In this document: piece after piece, positions 9,701 to 17,992 of the stretch
Layout: each line of letters begins with the position of its first letter
How positions within the stretch are numbered: the first letter of the stretch is position 1
Source of the DNA: CALFBG01 sp045110315
Lineage (GTDB): Bacteria; Bacteroidota; Bacteroidia; Chitinophagales; Saprospiraceae
Direction of reading: 5' to 3'
NCBI GenBank assembly: GCA_045110315.1
Contig: JBGCFY010000004.1
Location: forward strand, 1 to 48,093
Length of the DNA stretch: 48,093 nt
Translations under genes and position numbers: made by a program
Notes under the pieces: model-generated
Told to the model about the DNA's origin: nothing
Databases searched by the model: none
Seen by the model: the letters and a program-made list of their open reading frames with translations, nothing else

Positions 9701-11661
9701 AAGATGATTTTGAAGGATTTTATGATCGTCCATTGAGCTTAAACCCTTATCTCTACGTTGAAAATAATCCTCAAACTTACATTGATCCATCAGGAGAATT
9801 TATTTTGCAAATTAGAGCTATAATTGCCGTGGGTAAGGGACTTTATAAACTTTATCGTTTTTCCTTTAAACATATCTCTTTAGCCGGAAAATTTATCAAA
9901 AGAAATCTATTAAAGGCTCTGGCTAGATCCAAGTTTTACCGAAAATATAAAACAAATCAGCTTTATAGAATCCTTAGAAAGATAGGTCGGGTTTGCAGAG
10001 CACAATTGAGAAAAATAGAACGTTTAAAGCCAGGAAATATTGGTGAGAAGTTGGCAGGAAAAAAACATGAATATGACTATAAATCAGTTAAATTTTTAAT
10101 CGAACAGATTATGGAATCCCTTGATGATGAAGAGGGAGAGGATGATCATTTAACGAAGAAATTATTTTATAAAACAGCTTGTGGTAAATTAGTAAAAGAG
10201 TTAGAAGACGCAGCTAAAGGTTTACAGGATTTACTCGATGATTCGGACGATGACGACAACGACACTCCTCCCGGTTCCGACGAACCCATCATCACCATTC
10301 CCATTATCCGATCCGTTGATCCAAACGAAATCATTGCGCCCGTTGGCTACGATATTCAAAAATGGGTCGCAAAATCGGCTACGCTTCCCTACACCATTCT
10401 TTTCGAAAATGATCCTGAGTTTGCCACTGCTGCTGCTCAACGCGTTGTCATTGAACATAAGTTTGATGCAGACTTGAACCGGTTTTCTTTTCGCTTAGGA
10501 GATTTTGGTTTTGGAGATTACTATTTTTCTGTCCCAGAGGATTTAAGTTATTACAATACACAAATTGATTTATCAGATTCTTTGGGTGTACTGCTGCAAG
10601 TTACCGCAGGATTAAACGCAGCGGATAGCACTGCCTTTTGGATTTTTGAATCACGAGATCCACTGACGGGACAAGCGACAACCTTACCCGCAGACGCAGG
10701 TTTTCTCCCCGTCAATGATACGATTTCAAGAGTAGGAGAGGGATTCGTTAATTTTACGATTCGCCCGTCTAATGCTGCCGAGACTGGAGATGTTATTCAT
10801 GCACAAGCGAGTATTATTTTTGATGACAATGCGGCGATTGAAACGAATGTAGATTTTAATACCATTGATGCGGATGCACCCGAATCTTTTCTCCATACCA
10901 ACGAGCAAACCAATAATATGTATGAACTTGCTTGGTCAGGAACAGACGAGGTTAATAGTATCGCTGGAAGTGGCGTGGCTAGTTATGCACTTTACGGTTC
11001 GGTGAATAATGGTCCTTTTTTACCCTTAGCGAATAACTTGCAGGATACCAGCTATACTTATATTGGAGTGGCGGATAGTAGCTATTGTTTCTTTGTGCGA
11101 AGCAAAGACTTTGTTGCGAATCAGGAAGCTATTAAAATGGCTTGTGAGCCTAATTGTATGAGTGTATTTGTGGTAGAAAATATTCCAGCCAGTGGCGGCT
11201 TGAGTAATGGTAGTCTTGAGTTGGAAGTTACGGGGGAAAGTGGTACACTACTTTATGAATGGTCGCACGATCTAGCCCTGAATAGCAATGCCGCCACTGG
11301 GCTAGCGGAAGGAACTTACACGGTGACAGTTTCGGATGCAGCAGGTTGTGTGGTAATGGCTAGTTTCGAAGTTGAAAGTATTAATAGTACAAATGGTCTG
11401 GACGGACAAAGTTTTTTCCATCGAATTTATCCAGTACCAACGGATGCAAGTCTAAAACTAGAATTTACTTTATCTTCTGCTTCTGCCATTTTGGAAGTAT
11501 ACGATCTGCTTGGTCAGCGCTTGTTGCGAAAGCCGATTAGGGCACTTCCCGGTCAGTTGCAGGTACAAGAATTGGACGTATCGTTTCTTGCTGCCGGAAA
11601 CTACATTATTAAACTGACGGAGCGCTCACAGACGGTTAGTGGGATGTTTACCAAGCAGTAG
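6730..11661 (+). CDS. RHS/YD-repeat surface protein with T9SS C-terminal sorting domain
   Basis: A 1643-residue protein with an N-terminal signal peptide (MKHIFFITLFAIGF, predicted cleavage after TAQ). Residues ~60-900 are dense YD repeats (YDADG, YDALNRL, YDANGN). The conserved RHS core lies at ~900-1020 (HIDGLGSII, AYDAFGN, FTGREWD, RYYNAAIGRF) and ends in YIDPSGEF. After the core come a basic helical segment (~1024-1120), an acidic Asp-rich linker (~1160-1180), a DUF7619-like conserved beta domain starting SVDPNE (~1196), an Ig/FN3-like part, a SprB-like repeat (~1480-1550), and a C-terminal Por-type sorting domain (~1561-1643; IYPVPTD, YDLLGQR, LAAGNYIIKL). RHS shells usually end at a variable tip; here the tip-like segment is internal. 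Likely exported by T9SS and cell-surface attached. Role as toxin, adhesin or glycan binder is not resolved. Confidence 0.88.
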   Translation: MKHIFFITLFAIGFCQISTAQNIPHANIVGPYGVQVNSYNGNLFFERIALEIPNADLGIMVKFAYNSFRDTVQTGYGKGFVLNYGMNYELDSTGTNYYLQRADGRRDYFTFSDGNFTAPNGIFDRWEAYDGDKFFLTTKYDWKYYFENATHRKLTKIEDTNNNTINLNYNANGELIQIEDPSGRFISLNWTDGLLTTIVDNNLGVARTWSFVYDADGHLLEATNPIGGQVIYSYEGSSLVQVLNERADFLDIKYDNFSKVSHLESCLTKLVIKYAPNQKTSFVVEKNTTGDRMTTFVYDEEGQLQSRVGSCCGFSTSYAYDVDQNIKTLTDGEGNTYQVNHDEQGNVLQVIDPASNQQSLSFEGLNRLTSWTDKRGNTTTMQYDSEGNLLTYQQPGGIDFNLTYDDQGNVTSLSDGNEEVSSLSYNDNNDITEINYPDGNVKELFIYDELGNLMEADYGEGIKNYFEYDALNRLKKARDNLNNEFNFEYDAASNLIKETSANGHEMIYDYDASHRLTQASLGSISASYEYDPSNNLTAIVDGNGNQRSFIYNSRSLLTEEKDAIGNRTQYSYSPNGNMVSKVDANGKVTNYQYDALNRLTQRSYEGNTDTYDYDANGNLVYCANNDLVLSYTYDEYNRETSKTILNWGILISYEYDAAGNRTKMTDPTGITLYTYNANSQLIEIKNPDNEVTKFVYDNANRLVRQEQHNGTTINYSYDTGSRIIALENKRSDGSAIANYQYEYDGNGNRITTTETDGTVWSYAYDENNQLLSVQKNSVLNQTFSYDGAGNRIAGNGVNYLYDAADRLASISGGATYLFDENGNLIQEMDGSNQTQYEYDGDNRLVSITLPDATLVTYQYDPFGNRISKVVGNEVTRYVLDGENTLLELNGNNDIEARYTTALGVDSWISMKRNQASYFYHIDGLGSIISLTNAVGGIENTYAYDAFGNFESVEENVKNTISFTGREWDTESELYYYRTRYYNAAIGRFQTKDDFEGFYDRPLSLNPYLYVENNPQTYIDPSGEFILQIRAIIAVGKGLYKLYRFSFKHISLAGKFIKRNLLKALARSKFYRKYKTNQLYRILRKIGRVCRAQLRKIERLKPGNIGEKLAGKKHEYDYKSVKFLIEQIMESLDDEEGEDDHLTKKLFYKTACGKLVKELEDAAKGLQDLLDDSDDDDNDTPPGSDEPIITIPIIRSVDPNEIIAPVGYDIQKWVAKSATLPYTILFENDPEFATAAAQRVVIEHKFDADLNRFSFRLGDFGFGDYYFSVPEDLSYYNTQIDLSDSLGVLLQVTAGLNAADSTAFWIFESRDPLTGQATTLPADAGFLPVNDTISRVGEGFVNFTIRPSNAAETGDVIHAQASIIFDDNAAIETNVDFNTIDADAPESFLHTNEQTNNMYELAWSGTDEVNSIAGSGVASYALYGSVNNGPFLPLANNLQDTSYTYIGVADSSYCFFVRSKDFVANQEAIKMACEPNCMSVFVVENIPASGGLSNGSLELEVTGESGTLLYEWSHDLALNSNAATGLAEGTYTVTVSDAAGCVVMASFEVESINSTNGLDGQSFFHRIYPVPTDASLKLEFTLSSASAILEVYDLLGQRLLRKPIRALPGQLQVQELDVSFLAAGNYIIKLTERSQTVSGMFTKQ

Positions 11662-11731
11662 GTTTCTGTTTGTTGCACTTCTAAAAAATAAGAAAAATTT
11701 TCAATAAGAATAGCTTATAAAAGTCAGAAAA

Positions 11732-12103
11732 ATGGAAAAATTTGTTAAAAACATCATGGAACTTATTAGTAAAGATGAATTGCCTTTAGCCATAAAAAAA
11801 CTTAAGGAATTGTTTGATAACAGTCCGTTACTTGATGAAGTCATCTTGCAATCCGGTAGATACAATAGTCTGATGAAAGCAGTAAGGTTAGGTGTCGTTA
11901 ATTTTGAGCATGCCACTATTTCTAAAAATCAAATTCGGTATGCAATGCTTGATTTGTGCCGAGAAGTAGAAATAAATTATGATAAAAACCCAGTGCTAAA
12001 AAAGTCAATAGATGACCAATTTAATTCAACGAAGACCATAAAAAATATGTACCATTTTGGTAACGGAGATATCGTTGGGAGAGATAAAATTATAAATAAA
12101 TAA
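11732..12103 (+). CDS. EAD11-like effector-associated-domain protein with C-terminal GDIVGRDKI motif
   Basis: A 123-residue soluble protein. Residues 3-80 (VKNIMELISKDELPLAIKKL, LSGRYN-like QSGRYNSLMK, AMLDLCREVE) match my recollection of Effector-Associated Domain 11, a helical adaptor used in bacterial conflict and signalling systems to bring effectors together by homotypic contacts. The assignment is from pattern memory, not a search. The tail carries FGNGDIVGRDKI (109-120), a short motif I have seen at ends of EAD- and NTPase-associated proteins. It lies 70 bp after the RHS gene and only 6 bp before the TPR gene, whose N-terminus bears the same motif, so the two genes are very likely an operon and their products partners. 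No catalytic residues are visible. Confidence 0.72.
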   Translation: MEKFVKNIMELISKDELPLAIKKLKELFDNSPLLDEVILQSGRYNSLMKAVRLGVVNFEHATISKNQIRYAMLDLCREVEINYDKNPVLKKSIDDQFNSTKTIKNMYHFGNGDIVGRDKIINK

Positions 12104-12109
12104 TAGGTT

Positions 12110-14422
12110 ATGAATTCATTCAAACAAAAACATCATGGAGAAGGAGATATCATTGGAAGAGATAAAATCACCAATTATAAAACCAATCCTAAGTTATTGA
12201 TTGGATTAACAATGGTCATTGTTTTGTCGGTCTTTTTTCTATTTAAATATGATGATTTACGTTCAGCTATTCAGCAGGATCAAGCTATGTTTAGTCAAAA
12301 TGATCAGCAATTTAAAATACTTATTTATCCTTTTTATGAACCAAGACCTTTGCTAGAAGCAAAAGGGATGGGAGAATTATTGGAACGTTCGTTAACAAAA
12401 AAAAATAAAGAATACAACTTGAACCTAAACGTTCAATTTGTTGAAAATGTAGCTGTTTCTGGTCGTTTTATAGACACGATGGACGTAAAGGCAGAGGAGA
12501 TTCGGAGGAAGCATAATGCAGATATGATTATTTATGGAACGACTTATATTGATGACGAGAAACAAAAAACGATTGACTTAAATTGGAGTACCGATCCGAA
12601 GTGGGGTTTTGTTGATACGATTGCAGTAAATAGCGCTTTTGACGATTTGCCAGCACAGGTTAATCAGATCAATAATCGCTTTATCGAAGGTTCTTTCCGA
12701 GAAGGAATAGATTATATCATTTACTGGATTTCCGCTCTTTCCGCCTATAACCAAAGGAATTTTCTGACGAGCAGTAAGTTGTTGGAAGACATCACTAACA
12801 TTGTAAAACGCAAAGAGACTGCGATTTATTCCCTTTTAAGTGGTTCCTATTTTTATCTTAATGACTTAAATAAATACTATGCAAACTGCGATAGTTCTCT
12901 TCATTATGCTAGTAGCAAAATAGATAGTATTTATGCGTTGAAAAATGTAATTATTGCCAAGAAGAATCAAGGTTTATGGAATGAGGTAGCGCATTATATC
13001 AAGGAAGGTGATTTGGTTACGAGTCGTTTATCTGGAGATGATTTTTGTCTGCATGGAGAAGTCGTTTTTGAAGAATATATATACTTGATGTATAATCCAA
13101 ATGCCCATTTGGATATAGATTATTTTCTAGATAGGTATAATGATTACCTTGATAAATCAATACAGCTTTGTCCTTTAAACAAAGAGGATATTGTCCAATT
13201 ATTATCGATACAAGAACTACTTCAAAATGACACCACCATAAATTTTGAAGGAAAGTTAATGCAAAAAATGGAGGAAATTACTAAAGCTATTGAGGAGGAT
13301 TTGGTTGAGGATGATTCTTATACTTACTTGAGAGATTTAGATTATTTAGAGCATGCTTATCGCTTTAATTTAAGGCAGGAAAAACGCGTTAATGAGGTTT
13401 TAAAAAAACGATTGACGCATCTACAAAATAGAAGTACGTTATTCCCAAAAGACAGTTTGATTGAAGTTGCCTATACGACCTTACGTCTGGCAAATTCCGA
13501 TAAAATTTTAGGGAAAGCGAAAGCAGCTAAAAAGCATTTAGCAAATATTTTAGCCTTTAAAGCATCCGCTTCGGTACCAGCATCTTTTCAAGTTGAGGCG
13601 GATTTTACAGCTGCTGAATTTGCCATTCTAGATTGTGAATTTAAAAAAGCAAATGATCTTTTGTTCAACTTAAAATCTATTATTAGTAGCGAAAGCTTAC
13701 CCTATTATCATTCCTCAAGTCTTTACCTAGCCATTGAAGAAGGTGATACTGCTCAAATCAAATTTCATCGGAATCAAATTTTAGAAATTAGAAAGGAATT
13801 ATTGCAAGAAGAAAATCTTAGCCCATTTATGAGTTTAGGTTTTTGTTATGAAGATTTAACAATTTTGAGTTCATTCTTAGTAGAAGAAAAATTAACGGAA
13901 GCGGAAGATTACTTGTCAACAGTTATTTCAAAATTTGAAAACCTCCCAGATACTTACGTTGAGTTAACGTTTAACCTCTATGATCTAAAACATTTTCTCT
14001 TGCGAGCCTTGGAAAAAGAGGAGGCTGCAGACGAGGTGTTAAGAGAACTTACTAATTTGGTTTCCAAATTACCGAATACTTCTTTTCTTGAAGCCGTAAC
14101 CACTTTAAATGTTTTTTCAATGGTTGATTTTTATCAAGAAGATTATCACTCCGCCAAAGAAAAGCAGTATCAAATACTTGAGATTCTTGAACAGCAGGAA
14201 ACATTTACCTTTACAATTACAAGACTACTAGGTCAAACCTATTTGAATTTATCTGAAAACTATAAAGAGTTAAAAGATTGGGAAAAGGCAACGCTTTTTA
14301 GCAAAAAGGCATTAATGGTAGTCGCCAACAAGCTGCCTAAGGCAAACCTACTGGTAAAAGCAATAGTTGAAAATGACGAAGCGTTAAGGACAAAAGAAAG
14401 TGAGGTTTCTATTTTGAATTAA
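12110..14422 (+). CDS. Membrane-anchored TPR protein with N-terminal GDIIGRDKI motif and FlgO/TolB-like domain
   Basis: A 770-residue protein. Residues 9-20 carry HGEGDIIGRDKI, matching the tail of the preceding EAD11-like protein. One membrane helix follows (about 29-46, LLIGLTMVIVLSVFF). Residues ~60-160 (ILIYPFYEPRP, GMGELLERSLTKK, ADMIIYGTTYIDDEKQ) resemble a TolB/FlgO-type alpha/beta domain. The rest (~190-750) is helical with TPR-like repeats. With a short basic N-terminus the motif would face the cytosol and the repeats the periplasm, an inference. No NTPase or nuclease motif is seen, so it is more likely a scaffold or sensor than an effector. It overlaps in role with TPR proteins that accompany EAD modules. 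Function unknown. Confidence 0.7.
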   Translation: MNSFKQKHHGEGDIIGRDKITNYKTNPKLLIGLTMVIVLSVFFLFKYDDLRSAIQQDQAMFSQNDQQFKILIYPFYEPRPLLEAKGMGELLERSLTKKNKEYNLNLNVQFVENVAVSGRFIDTMDVKAEEIRRKHNADMIIYGTTYIDDEKQKTIDLNWSTDPKWGFVDTIAVNSAFDDLPAQVNQINNRFIEGSFREGIDYIIYWISALSAYNQRNFLTSSKLLEDITNIVKRKETAIYSLLSGSYFYLNDLNKYYANCDSSLHYASSKIDSIYALKNVIIAKKNQGLWNEVAHYIKEGDLVTSRLSGDDFCLHGEVVFEEYIYLMYNPNAHLDIDYFLDRYNDYLDKSIQLCPLNKEDIVQLLSIQELLQNDTTINFEGKLMQKMEEITKAIEEDLVEDDSYTYLRDLDYLEHAYRFNLRQEKRVNEVLKKRLTHLQNRSTLFPKDSLIEVAYTTLRLANSDKILGKAKAAKKHLANILAFKASASVPASFQVEADFTAAEFAILDCEFKKANDLLFNLKSIISSESLPYYHSSSLYLAIEEGDTAQIKFHRNQILEIRKELLQEENLSPFMSLGFCYEDLTILSSFLVEEKLTEAEDYLSTVISKFENLPDTYVELTFNLYDLKHFLLRALEKEEAADEVLRELTNLVSKLPNTSFLEAVTTLNVFSMVDFYQEDYHSAKEKQYQILEILEQQETFTFTITRLLGQTYLNLSENYKELKDWEKATLFSKKALMVVANKLPKANLLVKAIVENDEALRTKESEVSILN

Positions 14423-14714
14423 CGGTCTAGGTTTGAGTATCCATACAAATCAAATCATCCTAAATGACTTTGACTGATTTGGACTAAATTCATAGCACAT
14501 CCCAAAACCAACTTAAGTCTATACCTTTTTTTTAATGGAGCAATACGATTCCAATATTTCATCAGTCCTAGTGATGAGGTACTGGAATTTTATTTTTTTC
14601 TAAACAAAACGTAATTTTTCAGTGTTAATTGACTACGATTTGAAAATAATGTCTATTTTTCACGTCCTTCTAAAAGAAGTTAAAAGATAAATTTAAGATT
14701 AAAAATAAATAGAA

Positions 14715-15206
14715 ATGGATAATTTAAAAAAAGCATATATCGCAGGTGGTTGTTTTTGGGGAATGGAAGATTTGTTTAGAGTACGACCAGGCGTAAAAGA
14801 TACGGAAGTCGGTTACATTGGTGGAATTAATGACCATCCAAGCTATCGCGACCATCCCGGGCACGCAGAAGGGATCGAAATTACTTACGATGCGAATGAA
14901 ACTTCTTTTAAAAAAATTTTGGATTACTTTTTCAGAATCCATAATCCAACGACGGTAAACCGACAAGGAAACGATATCGGTTCAAGTTATCGTTCTGCTA
15001 TATTCTTTCAAGATGAGGAAGAAAAAATGATATCGGAAGAAGTAATTAAAATCGTAGATGATTCCAAAAGGTGGGAAGCAGCAGTAAAAACAACCTTAGA
15101 GCCTTATACAAAATTTTGGCCGGCAGAGCCGAATCACCAAGACTACTTGGTTCGCAATCCCAATGGATATACTTGTCACTCGGAACGGTTTGGTACTTTT
15201 TTGTAA
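14715..15206 (+). CDS. msrA: Peptide-methionine (S)-S-oxide reductase MsrA
   Basis: A 163-residue enzyme that reduces methionine-S-sulfoxide in free or protein-bound form, repairing oxidised proteins. The active-site motif GGCFWG is at the N-terminus (catalytic Cys13). Other family motifs are GYIGG, the HAEGIEITYD segment (usual form HAEVV), FFRIHNPTTVNRQGNDIGSSYRS and a C-terminal NHQDYLVRNP. Length is that of the short cytosolic form with no export signal or fused MsrB. The only later cysteine is in YTCHSERF near the C-terminus and could serve as the recycling cysteine. The gene is flanked by spacers of 292 and 609 bp, so it is probably transcribed alone. Confidence 0.95.
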   Translation: MDNLKKAYIAGGCFWGMEDLFRVRPGVKDTEVGYIGGINDHPSYRDHPGHAEGIEITYDANETSFKKILDYFFRIHNPTTVNRQGNDIGSSYRSAIFFQDEEEKMISEEVIKIVDDSKRWEAAVKTTLEPYTKFWPAEPNHQDYLVRNPNGYTCHSERFGTFL

Positions 15207-15295
15207 GTCGTTCCCGAAAATTGAAAAGCTAAATAATTCGAAAAATAGTTGGTAAGTACTAAGACAAAATTAATTTGCCATTAAATGGTGTTAGA

Positions 15296-15376
15296 TTTTG
15301 ATCAGTATTGAGGCACGAAAACCGCCCTAAGCCTTTGCTTAGGAAGGCTTTGAGTAACGAAAAGACTGGTCAAAAG
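15296..15376. other. Nested inverted-repeat element (possible structured RNA)
   Basis: An 11-bp outer arm at 15296-15306 pairs with 15366-15376 (one G-T pair). Inside it, 15326-15332 pairs perfectly with 15337-15343 around a 4-nt loop. The flanks between the stems both contain an ACGAAAA or CACGAAAA string. There is no T-run after the outer stem, so it is not a plain terminator. It lies ~90 bp after msrA. I do not recognise a named RNA family. Confidence 0.4.
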
Positions 15377-15434
15377 ATGAGGCAAGTTAATAAGTAAAAT
15401 AATTTGTATTGGTACTTAAAGGCATTGCTTTCAA

Positions 15435-15526
15435 TGAAGTTGTTTTAAAATGGGGGTGAAATTAGCTGAAATATTGGAAATCAATGGCTTGCAAATAAAT
15501 CATCTAGCTATTTTTAAACAACTTCA
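15435..15526. mobile_element. 92-bp MITE-like repeat, copy 1
   Basis: Terminal inverted repeats of 17 bp (TGAAGTTGTTTTAAAAT at the left; its complement with one mismatch at the right) bound a 92-bp unit. A second 92-bp copy at 46155-46246 matches it with 7 differences by eye. A short open frame beginning ATGGGG inside the left end is kept in both copies. No transposase gene is nearby, so it would be a non-autonomous element. Confidence 0.7.
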
Positions 15527-15815
15527 ATCAAAGAATCAGCCTTTTTTGGCAGTATTTTTTCGGAGAAAATACTTTGTAATAAAATAAATGTTGAAATGGT
15601 TTTCTTGAATCCGCAAGGAAGCGTCCATTTTGTTGGATGTAATCAAATTGTGGGATGGTGTATCAACTCTCCAAAATAAACAATCTTAAATAGTTATAAA
15701 TTATACTTTTTTTTATCTGTACGGTTTCTTGAAAAGCTAGCTCGTTGGCACAACTTGTGTGGAAGATAAATGGTAGAATATACCGTTTCCGACCTGTCAA
15801 CTAACTCATAATACT

Positions 15816-17864
15816 TTGCAGAAAACTACCATATACAGTTTACTCTTTCTCTGGTGTCTTGTCCTGACACAAAAAGTAGCGGCTTTCCGATCGGATCAGC
15901 CTTTAAGCCAAAAAGAACAAAATGCAAAGATTGACGAATACCTTTTGCTCGCAAAAGAGAATATTAGGACAGATGCGCCAACAGCCATGCACGCAGCCCA
16001 AGAAGCTAAAAGGCTGAGTCAGGATTTTGATGCCCACAAATTATTAAGTTCGAATTTATTAATTGTACAAATTTACCAACAACAAGGTAAGGTTGATACT
16101 GCCTTTACATTAATTAAAGATGCGATTCTTCAGGCGGAAGCGCTAGGTGATGCCGCGCTGCACGCGGAGGCTTACCATTCCTTAGGATTGAATTATCAAT
16201 TTAAGGGAAGTCACGCCCTGGCAATCGAAAGCTATCATAAAGCTTTAAAAATTAACGAAGCGAATGGTTTGTTTGAAGGGGCTATGAAGCAACTCAATAA
16301 TATTGGACTACTTCACCGCGAAGAAGAAAATTATGAACTTGCTTTGGAGTATCTCGAGAAATGCCTGCGGGTGAGTCGGGAAAAAGGATTTAAGCGATTT
16401 GAATTTTTTAGCTACGGAAATATTGGTTACATCTTAATGAAGCAGAATAAGTGGGACGAAGCTTTGGAGCGTTTTGAAAAAACGTTGGAATTAAGTCACC
16501 ATATGAAAGATACGCTGGCTTATTGCACCATCAATTACCTTATTTCGGACGTCAAATTAAACCAGCAAGATTATCCCGCCGCGAAAAAATTTGCCAATAT
16601 CGCATTGGGCGTAGCCAATCACACGAGCTATGCCACGGGCAAGGTTTTTAGTCAACGTGTATTGAGTGAAGTGTACTTACGGGAGAAAAAATACGAAAAA
16701 GCAAGAAGTTTAGCGAACCAGACCTTGGATTACCTCACAGAAAATTCGGCTAACTTATATTTGGAAGATTTACTAAACGTTTTATACAACATCGAATACG
16801 AAACGAAAAACTATAAAAAAGCGCTTTCTCTGCAAAAACGATTATCAACGAGAAGAGATAGCTTAGCGCAAATTAATACAAAAGAAAAAATCTCTAATTC
16901 AGAATACAAGTATCAGTTACTGACCAATGAGCAAGAAAATAAATTACTTAAAGTACAAAATGACAGTAGAGGAAAGATCGCATTATTGGCGATTACAATC
17001 GCGCTATTGTTCTTTTCTTTAGTGCTGATCTCTTTTTTCGCGTATCGAAAAAGTAAGGGTTATAATGAAGTTCTTGAAAAAGCCATCGAAAAACGAACGA
17101 AGGAATTAGAAAACTCGAATGTAGATTTAGCCAAATCGAATACCGAGTTAGAGCGGTTTGCGTACATCGCTTCTCATGATTTAAAAACACCCTTGCGCGA
17201 CATCGTGAGTTTTACTGGACTATTGGAAAGAAGGTTGAAATCTCACAGCGATCCAAGTGTACACGAGTACTTAACCTTTATCAAAAAAGGAGGAATTCGA
17301 TTGAATAACCTGATTATGGACACTTTAGAATATTCAAAACTCTCCGTTCTAGAAAAAGAAAATAAGCTAGAGGTGATTGACCTGAATAAATTATTCTCAG
17401 AAATTCAAAACTTCCTAGCGGGTTACATCAAAGAAAATAAAGCGAGCATTATAAAGTTAAACGAGCTACCTTCCATTCGAGCGAATCGCTCTTCTATAAT
17501 TTTGCTTTTTCAAAACTTAATCGAAAATAGTATCAAATACAACGAATCTGCGGCTCCACTCGTCAAAATTTCTACCCAAGAAACGGCTGCATTTTTATCC
17601 ATTTTTGTGGAAGATAATGGAATTGGTATATCACAGGAGTATTACGAAGAAGTCTTTGTGATGTTTTCTCGCTTACATACCCAAAACAATTACGAGGGAA
17701 GTGGTTTAGGTTTATCTATTTGTAAGAAAATTGTGGATCAATTAAACGGAGAAATTCATTTGCAAAGTCAGGTGGGAAAAGGTAGTATTTTTGAGATTCG
17801 TTTACCTCGGGCAGAATGTTTAGTTGACCTTGGAATAGGGGAGTTGCAGGCGCTTCAGCATTGA
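15816..17864 (+). CDS. TPR-domain sensor histidine kinase
   Basis: A 682-residue kinase. The start is TTG: it gives a signal peptide (MQKTTIYSLLFLWCLVLTQ), and no ATG occurs upstream in frame before a stop at 15774. Residues ~30-370 are tetratricopeptide repeats (LGLNYQFKGSHALAIESYHK, LNNIGLLHREEENYELALEY) predicted to be periplasmic. One membrane helix follows (~388-410, IALLAITIALLFFSLVLISF), then a coiled coil. The HisKA segment has the phosphorylated His454 in ASHDLKTPLRD. The ATPase part shows an N box (FQNLIENSIKYN), G1 (VEDNGIGIS) and G2 (GSGLGLSICKKIV). No receiver domain is fused and no response regulator is adjacent, so this is an orphan kinase. It converges with the M50 gene downstream. 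The signal it senses is unknown. Confidence 0.9.
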   Translation: MQKTTIYSLLFLWCLVLTQKVAAFRSDQPLSQKEQNAKIDEYLLLAKENIRTDAPTAMHAAQEAKRLSQDFDAHKLLSSNLLIVQIYQQQGKVDTAFTLIKDAILQAEALGDAALHAEAYHSLGLNYQFKGSHALAIESYHKALKINEANGLFEGAMKQLNNIGLLHREEENYELALEYLEKCLRVSREKGFKRFEFFSYGNIGYILMKQNKWDEALERFEKTLELSHHMKDTLAYCTINYLISDVKLNQQDYPAAKKFANIALGVANHTSYATGKVFSQRVLSEVYLREKKYEKARSLANQTLDYLTENSANLYLEDLLNVLYNIEYETKNYKKALSLQKRLSTRRDSLAQINTKEKISNSEYKYQLLTNEQENKLLKVQNDSRGKIALLAITIALLFFSLVLISFFAYRKSKGYNEVLEKAIEKRTKELENSNVDLAKSNTELERFAYIASHDLKTPLRDIVSFTGLLERRLKSHSDPSVHEYLTFIKKGGIRLNNLIMDTLEYSKLSVLEKENKLEVIDLNKLFSEIQNFLAGYIKENKASIIKLNELPSIRANRSSIILLFQNLIENSIKYNESAAPLVKISTQETAAFLSIFVEDNGIGISQEYYEEVFVMFSRLHTQNNYEGSGLGLSICKKIVDQLNGEIHLQSQVGKGSIFEIRLPRAECLVDLGIGELQALQH

Positions 17865-17992
17865 TTGTTGATTTGCTTAGTTTTTGAAGCTAAAATAACG
17901 CTTTGATTTTAGGCAGAAAAATTGCGCTGTGGAAGCCTGATGCAATAGTTAAAACTTGAATAGCAAAATTTTATCCTCAAGCATTCACTTCG

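Larger units (their letters stand above)
15207..15815. other. 609-bp noncoding spacer
   Basis: Holds the nested inverted repeat at 15296-15376, one full MITE-like repeat at 15435-15526 and a CTTAGTACTTA-type motif (reverse strand, 15253-15263). No convincing additional gene was seen. The end near 15811-15818 contains a TACTTTGC string close to the downstream kinase start. Confidence 0.6.

Noticed and set aside
10231..10477. Opposing frames inside the RHS gene near the Asp-rich linker
   Set aside because: They arise from the repetitive GAT/GAC linker; the main frame continues without a break.
15296..15376. Nested stems read as a CRISPR repeat or integron attC site
   Set aside because: Only one unit is present, there are no spacers or cas genes, and no GTTRRRY core or integrase.
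15454..15591. The 45-codon ORF starting in MITE copy 1 as an independent gene
   Set aside because: Only the part inside the 92-bp element is shared with copy 2; the rest is spacer sequence with no support.
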